A stretch of 64,000 bases of DNA from Bradyrhizobium sp. CCBAU 53338. Lineage in GTDB: Bacteria; Pseudomonadota; Alphaproteobacteria; Rhizobiales; Xanthobacteraceae. Numbering within the stretch: position 1 is the stretch's first letter; every line of letters begins with the position of its first letter. The stretch is taken from assembly GCF_015291665.1 (NCBI RefSeq), contig NZ_CP030049.1:124001-188000 (forward strand). Direction: 5' to 3'. The notes below the pieces were generated by a model. The model had not been told where the DNA came from. It made no database searches and saw nothing but the letters and a program-made list of their open reading frames with translations. The position numbers and the translations under genes were made by a program. Shown piece after piece: positions 9,074-19,222 of the stretch.

Positions 9074-10544
9074 TCAGTTTGGTGCAGTGAGCTCGCTTGA
9101 AGGCACCGAGTTGCCGTGCAAGCCGTTGCGTAGCCGCAGCGGTAAGTGAGCGACTGCGACCGGGCCATCTGCAAAATGTTGAGTGTCCAAGATGACGAGG
9201 CCGCTCCGCCTTTCGTCGAGCCTGTTGACGAGCGCAATGACGTAGCCGTCTCCCTCCGGCGCATTAGGGGATCGGGGAGCAAACACCGGTTCTTGGACAG
9301 ACGAGGTGGGACCGGGTAGCCAGCGCTCGCTCTTTCCGGTCGCTATATCCAGGTGAGCGAGGCCGTTGAGGAAAGCGTTGACCGAGGGCGGGCCACAGCG
9401 ATCCGCGTCATACGGAGCGAAGGGGTCGATAAGGGCGAGAAAGGCATGACGATAGGGCCGCGTGGCGTAACGCTCGTCCACATGGGGGAACTCGCCCATC
9501 GTTTGGGTAAAGATCTCGGCCTGAGGAACGGGGCTGTTGCTAGATAGATCAAATGTCCATCTCGTCATGGCTTGACGCAGGGACCGGGGATCAGGCACGT
9601 GCCCACTATATTCTGGGAAGAACCAGAACACGTTGTCATTGACGACGGGCAGGTCGAGATAGACTTTGTGTCCTTCGTCCCATGCATTGATGGTGTGGCC
9701 CTGGAAGCCGTTCGTCGGCACTGTAAACCAACGAATATCTTTTCCGCTGCCGCGGCGGGGCAGAACCCCATAGATTTGGTCCACATTCGGCTGCCAGGCA
9801 AAGGCCGGTTCGCCCTGCTTCAGGCGTTCGATGTCCGACGTCAGCGAGCTCACGGGAAAGACGACATAGTTTTCCGTCACGGCGAAGTCGTGTATCATCG
9901 CTGCCCGCGGCGCATTAAACCAAGCTTCATGCACCACGTGTCCGCCGCGATCGATGACGTAATAGGCGATATCGGTGGTCGTCACACCCTTGGCGGCATA
10001 ACCAAAGCCAATCAGCTCGCCATTGGTCGGATCGATCTTGGGGTGAGCCGTAAATGTCTGACTGGTCATCTTTCCGTCAAAACGGTAGTTACCGATCGTT
10101 TCAAGCGTATCTGGCCGCATCGCGACCGGCGGTCCGTCCTCCTTCAGCGCGAGCAACAGCCCATGGTGAACGACGACGTTGGTATTGGCCGTGCTTCGGA
10201 TAGTACCGGCAACCGATGGATCGTCAGTGAACGGATTGCGGTAGGCGCCGTAGAGGGCGCGGCGCGCCGCCCGCTCCGCAACGAACTTGTCGGTCAGGAC
10301 ATATTTCGACGTAAAGTCGACATGACCATCCTTGAAACGGAAGGCGCCAACCATGCCATCGCCGTTAAAAAAGATGTCACGGCCAAGCTCGGCGGCCATT
10401 GTGGTTCGGGAGCTACACGAAAAAGGTGCCGTCGAGATCGGTTGGAATGCGTCCTTCAACGTCAAGATCGAACACGTGTGCCTCTACACGGCCAGGAGCG
10501 TCGAAGCCATGATAAATCGGATCGTCAGGGAAACGCTTCGTCAT
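9074..10544 (-). pseudogene. Carotenoid/lignostilbene cleavage dioxygenase, frameshifted near N-terminus
   Basis: The gene encodes a carotenoid-oxygenase-family enzyme, which cleaves a C=C bond of apocarotenoids or stilbenes with an Fe(II) held by four His. All four are visible in TFTAHPKID, MIHDFAVTEN, FQGHTINAWD and GLHGNSVP. Translation from ATG 10544 (GAGGTG upstream) gives MTKRFPDDPIYHGFD up to DLDGTFF, where a stop follows. The next stretch, VAPEPQWPP, is in another frame and LGRDIFFNGDGM in a third. Two single-base losses, near 10420 and near 10390, explain this. The remaining frame is open to 9074. The gene starts 15 bases after the ferredoxin oxidoreductase stop, so it ends that operon. 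It is either inactivated or the reading contains two errors. Confidence 0.85.
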
Positions 10545-10559
10545 TTGTCACCTCGGTTT

Positions 10560-13500
10560 TCATGCCTTTAGCGTAGTGCGCGCGCTAGCGTCCAAGTGAG
10601 GCGCCGCATTTTCGTAACCTGCGAGCGCCTCCCCAAGGCGCCGCCGGAACAATTCGATCGCCTTTTGCTTCACGTGGCCGAAGCCACGCACCTCGAGCGG
10701 TAGCTCAGCAATGGCGACAGCCTGTGGAAGCGATGCCGCTGACAATCGACGGGGTAAGCGGTTCAAGGCATCGATGAATTCGGCGATCAGAGCACGCTCG
10801 GTGCGGCGCTCGGCGCTCCTTCCGAAGACGTCGAAGGGTGTTCCGCGCAAGATCTTCAAGGCCGCCAAGATTCTGAAGACGGGCAAGATCCAAGCTCCGA
10901 ACCGGATCTTGCGCGGCTCTCCCGTTGTCTTGTCGCGGCGAGACAGAAAAGGCGGTGCAAGATAGATTGACAGCTTTGCGAAGCTATCAAACTGAGATCG
11001 GACTGCCCGCTCGAACTCTCCGCTCGTATAGAGTCTGGCAACCTCGTACTCATCCTTGTAGGCCATCAGCTTGAACAGGGATCGCGCAGCAGCCAGCGTT
11101 AGCGAATGGCCAGTATGAACCTTAGTCTCCGCCTCACGGATGTGGTTGATGACATCAAGGAAACGCTGGCTGTAGTCATTGCTCTGATAGTTGCGAAGAA
11201 ATGTCGTAAGATCTTGGATCTCCGCCTCAGGGGTGCGCTGCTCAGTCTTTTCGGCCAGGCCTGCTGCAACAAAGACGAATTGAGGGTCGGAAGCTAACCG
11301 ACGCCCCCACTCAAGCGCAGCGAGATTTGCCTCCTTGGCGGCGCCATTGAGTTCGATCGCCTGGTGGAGGTCCTCAAGGTTAAGGCCAAGCCAGCCTTTC
11401 TGATAAGCGCACCCGATCATCATGAAATTGGCGGCGATCGAATCGCCGAACAAAGATTGTGCCAAAGCCGTGAAGGGAAACACCGCGAAATGTTCCGGTT
11501 CAACTTGTGTGCTCAGCCGTCTCGTCAGCAAACTCGAATTCACGACGGCCTGACGATTAGTGACGAAATCTCCAGTGATGGACACGTCAGCATTGGCGAG
11601 GACGCGGCTCCGCCCTCGGTTGAGAGATGCCATCACGTCCGATGCATTGCCGACGATCTGGTCGCAAGCCAGGAGAAGGTCACAGTGCTCCGCTGGAATC
11701 CGCAAAGCATGAATGGGGCCGCCAAGATGAACGTGACTTGTAACCGCCCCGCCCTTCTGAGCCATTCCGATCTGGTCCAGCACCGCGGCCCCTCGACCTG
11801 CCAGGTGTCCGGCCATTGCCAGCACCGCGCTCGTCGTCACGATTCCGGTCCCACCTACGCCGGCAAGAAGAATGCGGCTGTGTTGCGGCGGCGCAGCGCT
11901 CACCAGGGGCAGCAATGGTTGGTCGATCGTAAGCTGCGGTTTTGGCCCGCGGTTCACACGGGCACCCTCGACAGTTACGAAACTGGGACAGAAGCCTCGA
12001 ATGCAACTGAGATCGGTGTTGCAGCTCGATTGATTGATTCTTCGCTTCGTACCTAGTGGAGTGTCGACCGGCTCCACGGATAGGCAGTTTGACTTGATCG
12101 AGCAATCGCCGCAGCCTTCGCAGACCAGCTGATTGATGAAGACGCGGCGGCTGGTTTCCTTCAGTTGGCCACGTTTGCGTTTCCGCCGGCGCTCGGTAGC
12201 ACACATCTGGTCATATACGATGATGCTTACACCCGGTTGGGCTCGCAATTTGAGCTGTACGGCATCAAGTTCGTCGCGATCCACCACCTCTCCCGCCAGG
12301 GAGTGGACCTCGGCATGCTCACGATAGGACGCCAGATCATCGGTGACCAAAATTATTGTGCTGACGCCCTCGGCCCGGAGCTGGCGCAGAAGCCGCTCGA
12401 GGGAAAGGTCGCCATCGACTGCTTGACCGCCTGTCATCGCGACAGCACTGTTGTAGAGCAGCTTGTAGGTGATGTTCAGCTTAGCAGAGACCGCCTGGCG
12501 GATTGCGAGCAGGCCTGAATGGAAATACGTGCCATCGCCCATATTCGAAAACACATGCGATTCGTCGGTGAACGGAGCGAGGCCGAGCCAGTGGATTCCC
12601 TCGCCGCCCATCTGGGAATAGCTGAACGTGTCAGGGCGATTGCGCGCGGCTAAACCGTGGCAGCCAATCCCAGCGAGAGCTCGACTGCCATCTGGCACGG
12701 CTGTCGACCGGTTATGCGGACACCCGGAACAGAAGAATGGACGCCGGGATGCGGGCACATCTGCAAATCCGCGTTGGTTCGTGTGCCGGCGCAAGCGTTC
12801 GCCTCGTGCTGCTACGACCTGATCACCGGATATCCTTGCGATGACCGCCGCGATCTGGACAGCAATCTGCTCGGGCGTTAGATCGCCCGTTGCAGAAAAC
12901 ATCGGGTGTTGCTCCGGTCCACATTTGCCCCAAACCGAGGGAGCCTGTGACCGGCCGTAGAGTATAGACTTTACTTGGCGCTCGATCAGCGGCGCCTTCT
13001 CCTCCACGATGACGAGCTCCTGCAGGCCTTCGGCAAAGGCTGTGAGGCCCTGAGGCTCTAGCGGCCAGATCATCGCCGGCTTGTAGAGAGCCAGCCCGAG
13101 CTCGATCAGCCGTGAATCGTGAAGGCCCAGCAGGTCGAGTGCTTCGCGCAAATCATTCCAAGATTTGCCGGCCGCGACGAAACCGACCCGCGCGTCCTTA
13201 GGCCTCACCGCGACGCGATCGAGACCGTTTGCCCGGACATAAGCAAGCGCAGCCGGCAAACGGAATTCATGCTGCCGCCGTTCCTGATCGAGCGGCAAGT
13301 CAGGCCAGCGGTTATGCAGGCCAATGTCCGGCACAGTGACGTCGGGCCGAACGGGCAAATTACCTAATTCTGCGGCCGGCACGGTGCGTGTACTGTCGGC
13401 CACTTCCGTCAGCACTTTTAGCGCAACCCAAGATCCCGTCAGCCGCGACATGGCAAAGCCGTGGAGTCCATAGCTGACGATCTCGCCGGGATCAGCCGGG

Positions 13501-14015
13501 TAGAGCAGCGGGAGGAGGAGACTGGCGACAGTCTCGTCGCTGTAGCAGGCGACCGTTGAGGATTTTGCCAGATGATCGTCACCCACGGCGACGACCACCC
13601 CGCCGTTCGGCGAAGAACCTTGCGAGTTGCCGTGCCTAATCGCGTCCGCCGCGCGATCCAGTCCAGGGCCCTTGCCGTACCACAACGCAAAAACACCATC
13701 GACCCGGGCGCCGGGTGATTGATGGATCTGCTGCGTACCGGCCACGGCGGTGGCCGCGAGTTCTTCATTGACCGCCGGCTGCACCACAATCTTTTGGTCG
13801 CTCGTTAGCCGCTTCGCAGAGGCAAACGCGGCATCGAGCGTACCAAGGGGTGAACCCCGATAACCGCTGACGAAACCCGCGCTCGACAAGCCATTCATCC
13901 GATCTCGCTCGGCCTGTAATAGCATCAGGCGGACGAGCGCCTGCACTCCGCCGAGGAGAACTGTTCCGCCGCGCTTGGAATAACGATCATCGAGCGAGAT
14001 AGAGGAATTACTCAT
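10560..14015 (-). CDS. Indolepyruvate ferredoxin oxidoreductase family protein (fused alpha-gamma type)
   Basis: A 1151-residue single-chain 2-oxoacid:ferredoxin oxidoreductase that oxidatively decarboxylates aryl-pyruvates to aryl-acetyl-CoA in related proteins. The N-terminal pyrimidine-binding part includes VSGYRGSPLGTLD; the thiamine-diphosphate region contains RPFFCSGCPHNRST, IGCHG and GDGTYFHSGL. A Cys-rich stretch near residue 640 (CEGCGDCSIKSNC, then SCIRGFC) probably holds an Fe-S cluster. The gamma-type domain follows (LAGVGGTGIVTTSAVLAMA) and the C-terminus is the DUF6537-like extension of the long fused forms. ATG 14015 has GGAG six bases before it. In an operon with a monooxygenase and an SDR, it likely handles an arylpyruvate or aryl-2-oxoacid intermediate. 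Confidence 0.9.
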   Translation of the reverse strand: MSNSSISLDDRYSKRGGTVLLGGVQALVRLMLLQAERDRMNGLSSAGFVSGYRGSPLGTLDAAFASAKRLTSDQKIVVQPAVNEELAATAVAGTQQIHQSPGARVDGVFALWYGKGPGLDRAADAIRHGNSQGSSPNGGVVVAVGDDHLAKSSTVACYSDETVASLLLPLLYPADPGEIVSYGLHGFAMSRLTGSWVALKVLTEVADSTRTVPAAELGNLPVRPDVTVPDIGLHNRWPDLPLDQERRQHEFRLPAALAYVRANGLDRVAVRPKDARVGFVAAGKSWNDLREALDLLGLHDSRLIELGLALYKPAMIWPLEPQGLTAFAEGLQELVIVEEKAPLIERQVKSILYGRSQAPSVWGKCGPEQHPMFSATGDLTPEQIAVQIAAVIARISGDQVVAARGERLRRHTNQRGFADVPASRRPFFCSGCPHNRSTAVPDGSRALAGIGCHGLAARNRPDTFSYSQMGGEGIHWLGLAPFTDESHVFSNMGDGTYFHSGLLAIRQAVSAKLNITYKLLYNSAVAMTGGQAVDGDLSLERLLRQLRAEGVSTIILVTDDLASYREHAEVHSLAGEVVDRDELDAVQLKLRAQPGVSIIVYDQMCATERRRKRKRGQLKETSRRVFINQLVCEGCGDCSIKSNCLSVEPVDTPLGTKRRINQSSCNTDLSCIRGFCPSFVTVEGARVNRGPKPQLTIDQPLLPLVSAAPPQHSRILLAGVGGTGIVTTSAVLAMAGHLAGRGAAVLDQIGMAQKGGAVTSHVHLGGPIHALRIPAEHCDLLLACDQIVGNASDVMASLNRGRSRVLANADVSITGDFVTNRQAVVNSSLLTRRLSTQVEPEHFAVFPFTALAQSLFGDSIAANFMMIGCAYQKGWLGLNLEDLHQAIELNGAAKEANLAALEWGRRLASDPQFVFVAAGLAEKTEQRTPEAEIQDLTTFLRNYQSNDYSQRFLDVINHIREAETKVHTGHSLTLAAARSLFKLMAYKDEYEVARLYTSGEFERAVRSQFDSFAKLSIYLAPPFLSRRDKTTGEPRKIRFGAWILPVFRILAALKILRGTPFDVFGRSAERRTERALIAEFIDALNRLPRRLSAASLPQAVAIAELPLEVRGFGHVKQKAIELFRRRLGEALAGYENAAPHLDASARTTLKA

Positions 14016-14066
14016 TCGCAACTCCATTGGATGCGCTGGCGCAAAAGACTTTCCGGCACGCCGGCA

Positions 14067-14948
14067 TTAGCTCCGTGCGGTATCGATAGCGGAGCTGATC
14101 TGCACGCCGGGTGGGGCCGGCAAGTCGCCCGGAACGAACATGTCTCCCATCAAAGGCAGCGCCGGATCCACGCTATAATGCGTAAACTCGCGCACCCCCT
14201 CGTCATAGAGCACCGTGTCGTCAATCAGAAAGTTGCCCGTGAAGGCGCGCGCAGGCTTTGAGAGGATGGCATGGGCTGCGTCGGCCATGCTCTCCGGCTT
14301 GCGGCAATGACGCATTCCGTTCTCTCCGAGCAATGCAAATTGGATGGCAGCCGTCGCAATGGCGGTTCGGGGCCAGAGAGCATTGACAGCAATACCGCGA
14401 TCGGCAAATTCCGCGCTCATGCCGAGCACGCACATGCTCATGCCGAACTTCGCCATGGTGTAGGCGGTGTGCGGCGCGAACCACTTGGGCGTCATGTCAA
14501 GCGGCGGAGATATCATCAAGACATGCGGATTAGCTGCCTTCATCAGGTGCGGAAGGCATGCCTTGGTAGTGATGAAGGTCCCGCGTGCGTTGACTTGAGC
14601 CATCAAGTCGAAGCGCCGGATATCCGTTTGTAGGGTGCCGGCCAGATGGATCGCTGATGCATTATTGATGCAAATGTCGATGCCGCCGAACGTCTTTGCC
14701 GCTTGGGCAACGCCGGCCTCGACGGAGGATTCATCACGGACGTCGACGGCCAGCGGCAACGCCCTGCCCCCAGCTCGCTCGATGGCTTCGGCGGCAGAAT
14801 AGATCGTGCCGGGAAGATGCCGGTGCGCCTCGACAGTCTTGGCTGCAATTGCAACGTTGGCGCCGTCTTGCGCGGCTCGCAGCGCAATGGCGAGCCCAAT
14901 GCCTCGGCTTGCGCCGGTAATGAACAGGGTTTTGCCGGTCAGACTCAT
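14067..14948 (-). CDS. SDR-family oxidoreductase (HSDL2-like)
   Basis: A 293-residue classical short-chain dehydrogenase. The cofactor loop is TGASRGIGLAIALRA, the NNAS motif is ICINNASAI, and the catalytic pair is YTMAK within APHTAYTMAKFGMSM, after ISPPL. It is longer than the usual 250 residues, with a C-terminal tail, and resembles hydroxysteroid-dehydrogenase-like protein 2 members. Its ATG overlaps the stop of the upstream monooxygenase by four bases (ATGA), indicating translational coupling, and the ferredoxin oxidoreductase starts 51 bases downstream. It probably oxidises an alcohol or reduces a ketone in the same pathway. Confidence 0.9.
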   Translation of the reverse strand: MSLTGKTLFITGASRGIGLAIALRAAQDGANVAIAAKTVEAHRHLPGTIYSAAEAIERAGGRALPLAVDVRDESSVEAGVAQAAKTFGGIDICINNASAIHLAGTLQTDIRRFDLMAQVNARGTFITTKACLPHLMKAANPHVLMISPPLDMTPKWFAPHTAYTMAKFGMSMCVLGMSAEFADRGIAVNALWPRTAIATAAIQFALLGENGMRHCRKPESMADAAHAILSKPARAFTGNFLIDDTVLYDEGVREFTHYSVDPALPLMGDMFVPGDLPAPPGVQISSAIDTARS

Positions 14949-16633
14949 GAGGCCACGCTGCCCATGCTCAAGGGAAGCGTTCTTAATGCCGACGTGCCCT
15001 GCACGCCGCCCGCGCCGCGGATGCGATCAATGAGCCGCGCCGGCTCTTCAGGAATAGCGTCCCCAATCCAGCTGATGTGTCCGTCCGGGCGGACCAAAGC
15101 GTAGCGGCGCCCGTAGACGGCGATGGTGTTTGGCTCCGGGATGAGCTGATGACGGATTGGCAGCCCAACCGCGTGCGCCGCACGGGTCAGACCGCCCACA
15201 GCAGCACCCACCTCCGATGCGAACTCCAGCAGCACGAACCCACGACCGAATAAGTCTAACGTGGAGTGGCCCGGCGAGAGCCAAACATGAGGTGCGCGGC
15301 CGCCGGCCTCGGCTACTTGCACGAAGTTCGCGACATCGGGCTCGGCTCGTTCGAACGATTCAGCGACGACGATCGGCGAATTGCGATAGACCGCCCCAAG
15401 ATGAATTCCGAACGACCTCCATTCCCGCTGCATGGCCTGCTGGGTATAGGCTCCTGTTGCGCGCCGCGCCGTCTCGCCCGCAGGGCCTTGGTCGAGCAGC
15501 ATCGGCTCTGGAGGAACCGAGCGCATCGCGGCTAGGTTCGCGGACGCCTGCGACACGTTGCGCATGGCGATCGGGCGCCGCTCTGTGTCGTAGCTTTCCA
15601 GGAGTGTGGGGCCGCCCCACCCCTCCAACACAGCTGCGATCTTCCATGACAGATCAACCGCCTCGGCAATGCCCGTATTCATGCCGTATCCGCCGGTCGG
15701 AGAGAGCTGATGGGCCGAATCGCCGACGAGGAAGCAGCGCCCGGAGCTGAACTTCGGCGCAGTGATCTCACGACGGGACCACGGCAACCAAGAGAGCACC
15801 TCGTAGTCAACATCGGCTCCGATTCCTCGTCGCACAAAAGTGTTGATCTGCGCCTCGCTCCAATTGGGCCAGGTCTCGTCGCCGAGCAGTTGAAGCCGCC
15901 AGGTATCGCGCCCGTCTATATTGACGAAGCTTCCCCAAACCCCCTCAGGCCCGACTAACACGTACCGATACGCCCGTTGGGCGAGCGTCTTCTGCGCCAG
16001 AGCCGGACACCGAACGAAGATGTTCGTGCTACAACTCAATACCTTGCTGTTTGTCGGACCAAGCGAGAGTCGCTGTGCGACTGTGCTGCTTGCCCCATCG
16101 CAGGCGGCAAGGTACTGCGCACGCACGCATAGTGGTTCGCCACCAAGCAGCGGGCGCACGTGAGCGATGACGTGGTCGCCCTTGTCCTCGAATTCCTCTA
16201 GGCGGTGCTGATACAGCAACTGGTTGGTCGAGTAGCTCGAAGCTGCGTTCTGGAGTACGGGGTCGAAAAAATTTTGAGGGCATAGCTCGTGCTTTTGCGG
16301 GCTAAACGGTGGCGGGACCGCGTGCGCTTTATCAGGGTAGACATCGCGCGCCAGTTCGTGGCCGAGGACCCCCGTCGCATAGACGATGCTGACCGGCAGA
16401 TCGCGAGGAAACCCGGCCATTTCGATGGCCTCGACAATTCCCCAGCGTCGGCAGAATTCCATAGTGCGAATGCCGACATTGTCCATGCGAGGATGAACCA
16501 TCCGGGCCGTCGGCCGCTCCTGCTCTATGAGCAGCGCTTCGACACCGCGCCAACCGAGATCGATTGCAAGCGACAAGCCGACCGGCCCTCCGCCGACTAT
16601 CAAGACGGGCGTATCGATCGTTTCCACGGACAT
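14945..16633 (-). CDS. FAD-dependent aromatic monooxygenase (MhpA/PheA-like)
   Basis: A 562-residue flavoprotein hydroxylase of the UbiH/PHBH superfamily. It has the FAD Rossmann motif VLIVGGGPVGLSLAIDL, the DG motif CDGASSTVAQRLSL, and the GD motif LVGDSAHQLSPTGGYGMNTG, followed by the thioredoxin-like C-terminal domain seen in MhpA and phenol hydroxylases. Such enzymes put a hydroxyl on a phenolic ring at the cost of NAD(P)H and O2. ATG 16633 starts right at the FAD domain and has AGGAGG just upstream; an upstream ATG at 16816 would add 61 unconserved residues. It is the first gene of the operon ending at 9074, with the PadR gene divergent. Confidence 0.9.
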   Translation of the reverse strand: MSVETIDTPVLIVGGGPVGLSLAIDLGWRGVEALLIEQERPTARMVHPRMDNVGIRTMEFCRRWGIVEAIEMAGFPRDLPVSIVYATGVLGHELARDVYPDKAHAVPPPFSPQKHELCPQNFFDPVLQNAASSYSTNQLLYQHRLEEFEDKGDHVIAHVRPLLGGEPLCVRAQYLAACDGASSTVAQRLSLGPTNSKVLSCSTNIFVRCPALAQKTLAQRAYRYVLVGPEGVWGSFVNIDGRDTWRLQLLGDETWPNWSEAQINTFVRRGIGADVDYEVLSWLPWSRREITAPKFSSGRCFLVGDSAHQLSPTGGYGMNTGIAEAVDLSWKIAAVLEGWGGPTLLESYDTERRPIAMRNVSQASANLAAMRSVPPEPMLLDQGPAGETARRATGAYTQQAMQREWRSFGIHLGAVYRNSPIVVAESFERAEPDVANFVQVAEAGGRAPHVWLSPGHSTLDLFGRGFVLLEFASEVGAAVGGLTRAAHAVGLPIRHQLIPEPNTIAVYGRRYALVRPDGHISWIGDAIPEEPARLIDRIRGAGGVQGTSALRTLPLSMGSVAS

Positions 16634-16902
16634 TCCTCCTGAATTGAACTGCTCGCCGGAGACCGTCTGGCCGCACCGGTCAATGGGCTGCGGCGCTAGA
16701 GGTGGTGTTTCGGCAGCGACCGAGGCTTTCCAAGAGGCATGCCCCTGCCCTGCATTTTTGAGAATTGGCCGGGCGCGCTGCTCTCCGGAACGTCCCTCTG
16801 CGGGCATGCCACTCATTCTTCAGAGGCCCTCGCAATAACCCGAACGCCGGCTGCGCAACGGGGCTTAGTGGGCATTCGACGCCGGGAAGCATCGATTTCC
16901 TC

Positions 16903-16952
16903 CATATGTCATATATTACATATGTGAGTAACAGGCGAATGTGCATATGTCA
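16903..16952. promoter_or_regulatory. PadR-type operator and extra half-site in the divergent promoter
   Basis: 16903-16924 is CATATGT-CATATATT-ACATATG, a perfect 7-bp inverted repeat with 8-base spacing, the ATGT-N8-ACAT pattern of PadR repressors. A further half-site CATATGTCA lies at 16944-16952 and on the minus strand forms TTGACATATG, a -35-like hexamer. The region lies between the monooxygenase and the PadR gene, so repression of both is likely. Confidence 0.8.
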
Positions 16953-17067
16953 AATGTTGCCGATGGTAAAAGCTCGCCCTCCAGACTATGCAGGGTCAGG
17001 GCAAGGTCACTGAATGCTCCGTAAGAGCGTGATTGTGCTTGGAGATTAGGCGAGCTTGGAACTAGCG

Positions 17068-17715
17068 ATGGCGAAGAAGAAGACGACCGTAAAACGGAAG
17101 GCCCCTGCGGCAACTCCTCCAGCAATTCCGACGCTTGGTTATGTCATTCTGACGAGCTTGGCCCACCATCCTCATACCGGTTATGAGCTGACTCAATTGA
17201 TGGGCCCCCCGCGCAATTACATGTGGGAGGCCAAGCACAGCCAAGTCTATCCGACGCTGCAGCTGCTAGCGGAACACGGCTATGTCACGTTCGAGGACAT
17301 TGCGCAGGAAAGCAAACCGGACAAGAAGGTCTACGAGGTTACGGAGCGCGGCCTCGAAGCTCTCAAGGAGTGGGCGAGAAAAGGTCCGACCCATGTGCCT
17401 GTCCGGGACGAGTTCAGCGTAAAGATGGCGGCATTGCGGTTGCTTCCGCCCAGTGAAGCTGTGGCCGTGCTCAACCGGCAAATCGAGCTCGTTGAAGGAG
17501 AGATAGCGGCCATCAACCTACACTTGGTCGATTTTGTTGATCGTTTCCGTTTGCCGGAGCCGGCACAGAGCAATCATCGCCAATTCTGCCTGCTATCTGC
17601 CATTCGACTCTCGCGCGACCTGAAGCTGACGGCTATGGAAGCCTATCGAAAATTGGCCGGCGAATTGTCGCGCGCCACTGAGCCAGCCAAGGCATCTAGA
17701 GCACAGTCAAAATGA
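17068..17715 (+). CDS. PadR-family transcriptional regulator
   Basis: A 215-residue regulator. After a basic, low-complexity leader (MAKKKTTVKRKAPAATPP) comes the PadR winged helix: LGYVILTSLAHHPHTGYELT, then YPTLQLLAEHGYVTFE and the wing KKVYEVTERGLEALKEW. The C-terminal four-helix dimerisation part (vinculin-like, DUF2401-type) spans the rest. PadR proteins typically repress phenolic-acid detoxification or catabolism genes and release DNA on binding the phenolic ligand. ATG 17068 is chosen over TTG 17056. It is divergent from the monooxygenase operon, and matching palindromes in front of both operons suggest it is the local regulator of the block 4.4-16.6 kb. Confidence 0.9.
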   Translation: MAKKKTTVKRKAPAATPPAIPTLGYVILTSLAHHPHTGYELTQLMGPPRNYMWEAKHSQVYPTLQLLAEHGYVTFEDIAQESKPDKKVYEVTERGLEALKEWARKGPTHVPVRDEFSVKMAALRLLPPSEAVAVLNRQIELVEGEIAAINLHLVDFVDRFRLPEPAQSNHRQFCLLSAIRLSRDLKLTAMEAYRKLAGELSRATEPAKASRAQSK

Positions 17716-17881
17716 AGACCCTCGGCAGTTTACAGCCATCTGCCGCTGGCCCTTGTTCCAGGGTCTCGTCCCGACGTTGAATTGCCACCATTACCCTGTA
17801 TAGGGACGCATGGGTGTTCGCTGCATTGGGGCGGCGTCAGGTAACGCGATGGTCGGGCCGCCACGCGGACGATCTGCGCCT

Positions 17882-19222
17882 ATGAACCACGATCCTAAAT
17901 TCGGCGATCTTCCGACAGCTCAGCGATTGGCAGAACAGGCTGCGAACACACTTAACCGATTTCTGCATATTGAGGCAGTAAGCGGCGCGGTGCTTCTCGT
18001 TGCAGCAGCCGCGGCCTTGATCTGGGCGAATTCGACCGCGGCCCCGAGTTACCACCTCTTTTGGACTCTCCCTGTCACCATTGGCCTTGGTGAGTACGTC
18101 TTTTCCCAGTCGCTGCATTTCTGGGTGAATGACGCATTGATGACCGTCTTCTTCCTTGTTGTGGGCATGGAGATTCGGCGGGAGGTTCATGAGGGCGCAC
18201 TGAGCCGCTTTGACCAGGCCGTTCTGCCGCTGATTGCTTCGGCCGGTGGCGTCCTCGTTCCCGCGCTTATCTATCTAAGCCTCAACAATGATGCTGCTCG
18301 GGGACACGGCTGGGCCGTGCCGACCGCGACGGACATCGCCTTTGCTGTTGGCGTCCTCGCCCTGCTTGGACGAAGAATCCCGGTCAATGTGCGAGTGTTC
18401 CTACTCGCTCTAGCGATCATCGACGACATCATTGCGATTTTGATCATCGCCGTCTTTTACACCGAAACTCTGCAATTAGGCGGCCTTGCTATCGCAGCCG
18501 TTGGCGTTCTCGGGGTCTTGGGATTCCAGCGGATGGGGATCGGTGCGGCATCGCCATATGTGGTGCCAGGTTTGTTGGTTTGGGTCGGATTGTTCGTTGC
18601 CGGGGTCCACCCAACACTTGCTGGAGTGGTGCTCGGGTTGATGACTCCGGCTCGCCCCATAGCGATGCGAGAACCTCCGCTGGAGGTGGCGTCGCAAGCG
18701 CTCGGACAGTTGAAAACTGGCGATGCGATGAAAACAGGAGATCTGCATTTGTTGCAGCAGCCGTTGCGCGACCTTCGCATAGCTCACCGTGAGATTTTGC
18801 CGCCCGCGTCGCGCGTGCAGATGGTACTTCATCCGTGGGTAGCTTACGGAGTGATGCCAATGTTTGCGCTGGCGAATTCGGGGGTCAGCATAAAGGGCGC
18901 GGATCTACCCGCTGCCGGCCTGCTGGTGACGATGGGCACCGCACTTGCTTTGATAGTGGGAAAGCCGCTTGGCATTTTCGGAGCGGCCTGGATCGCCGTA
19001 CGATCGGGGTTCTGCTGCCTTGCTCCCGGGGTTTCTTGGGGCGGCGTCTTTCTCGTCGGACTGCTAGCGGGCATCGGCTTCACCATGTCCATCTTCATCT
19101 CGATGCTGGCCTTCTCCAGTGAAGGTTTTTTAAGGGCAGCAAAATTGGGCGTGTTGTTGGGCTCGGCCATAGCCGTGACGCTCGGCCTTGGCTGGGGCGC
19201 CTTCTACGTGCGACGTTCGTGA
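17882..19222 (+). CDS. nhaA: Na+/H+ antiporter NhaA
   Basis: A 446-residue inner-membrane antiporter that expels sodium in exchange for protons. It matches NhaA throughout: [20 protein letters not shown] at the first helix, [17 protein letters not shown], the unwound helix IV region [20 protein letters not shown], and the transport aspartate pair in [13 protein letters not shown] (the two Asp that bind Na+). Length fits the bacterial family. Start codons at 17810 and 17849 are also in frame, but 17882 gives the usual short N-terminus. It is transcribed alone and has no evident link to the catabolic genes. Confidence 0.93.
   Translation: MNHDPKFGDLPTAQRLAEQAANTLNRFLHIEAVSGAVLLVAAAAALIWANSTAAPSYHLFWTLPVTIGLGEYVFSQSLHFWVNDALMTVFFLVVGMEIRREVHEGALSRFDQAVLPLIASAGGVLVPALIYLSLNNDAARGHGWAVPTATDIAFAVGVLALLGRRIPVNVRVFLLALAIIDDIIAILIIAVFYTETLQLGGLAIAAVGVLGVLGFQRMGIGAASPYVVPGLLVWVGLFVAGVHPTLAGVVLGLMTPARPIAMREPPLEVASQALGQLKTGDAMKTGDLHLLQQPLRDLRIAHREILPPASRVQMVLHPWVAYGVMPMFALANSGVSIKGADLPAAGLLVTMGTALALIVGKPLGIFGAAWIAVRSGFCCLAPGVSWGGVFLVGLLAGIGFTMSIFISMLAFSSEGFLRAAKLGVLLGSAIAVTLGLGWGAFYVRRS

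Noticed and set aside
9572..10576. A 334-residue plus-strand open frame
   Set aside because: Antisense to the carotenoid-oxygenase gene; no recognisable motif or ribosome site.
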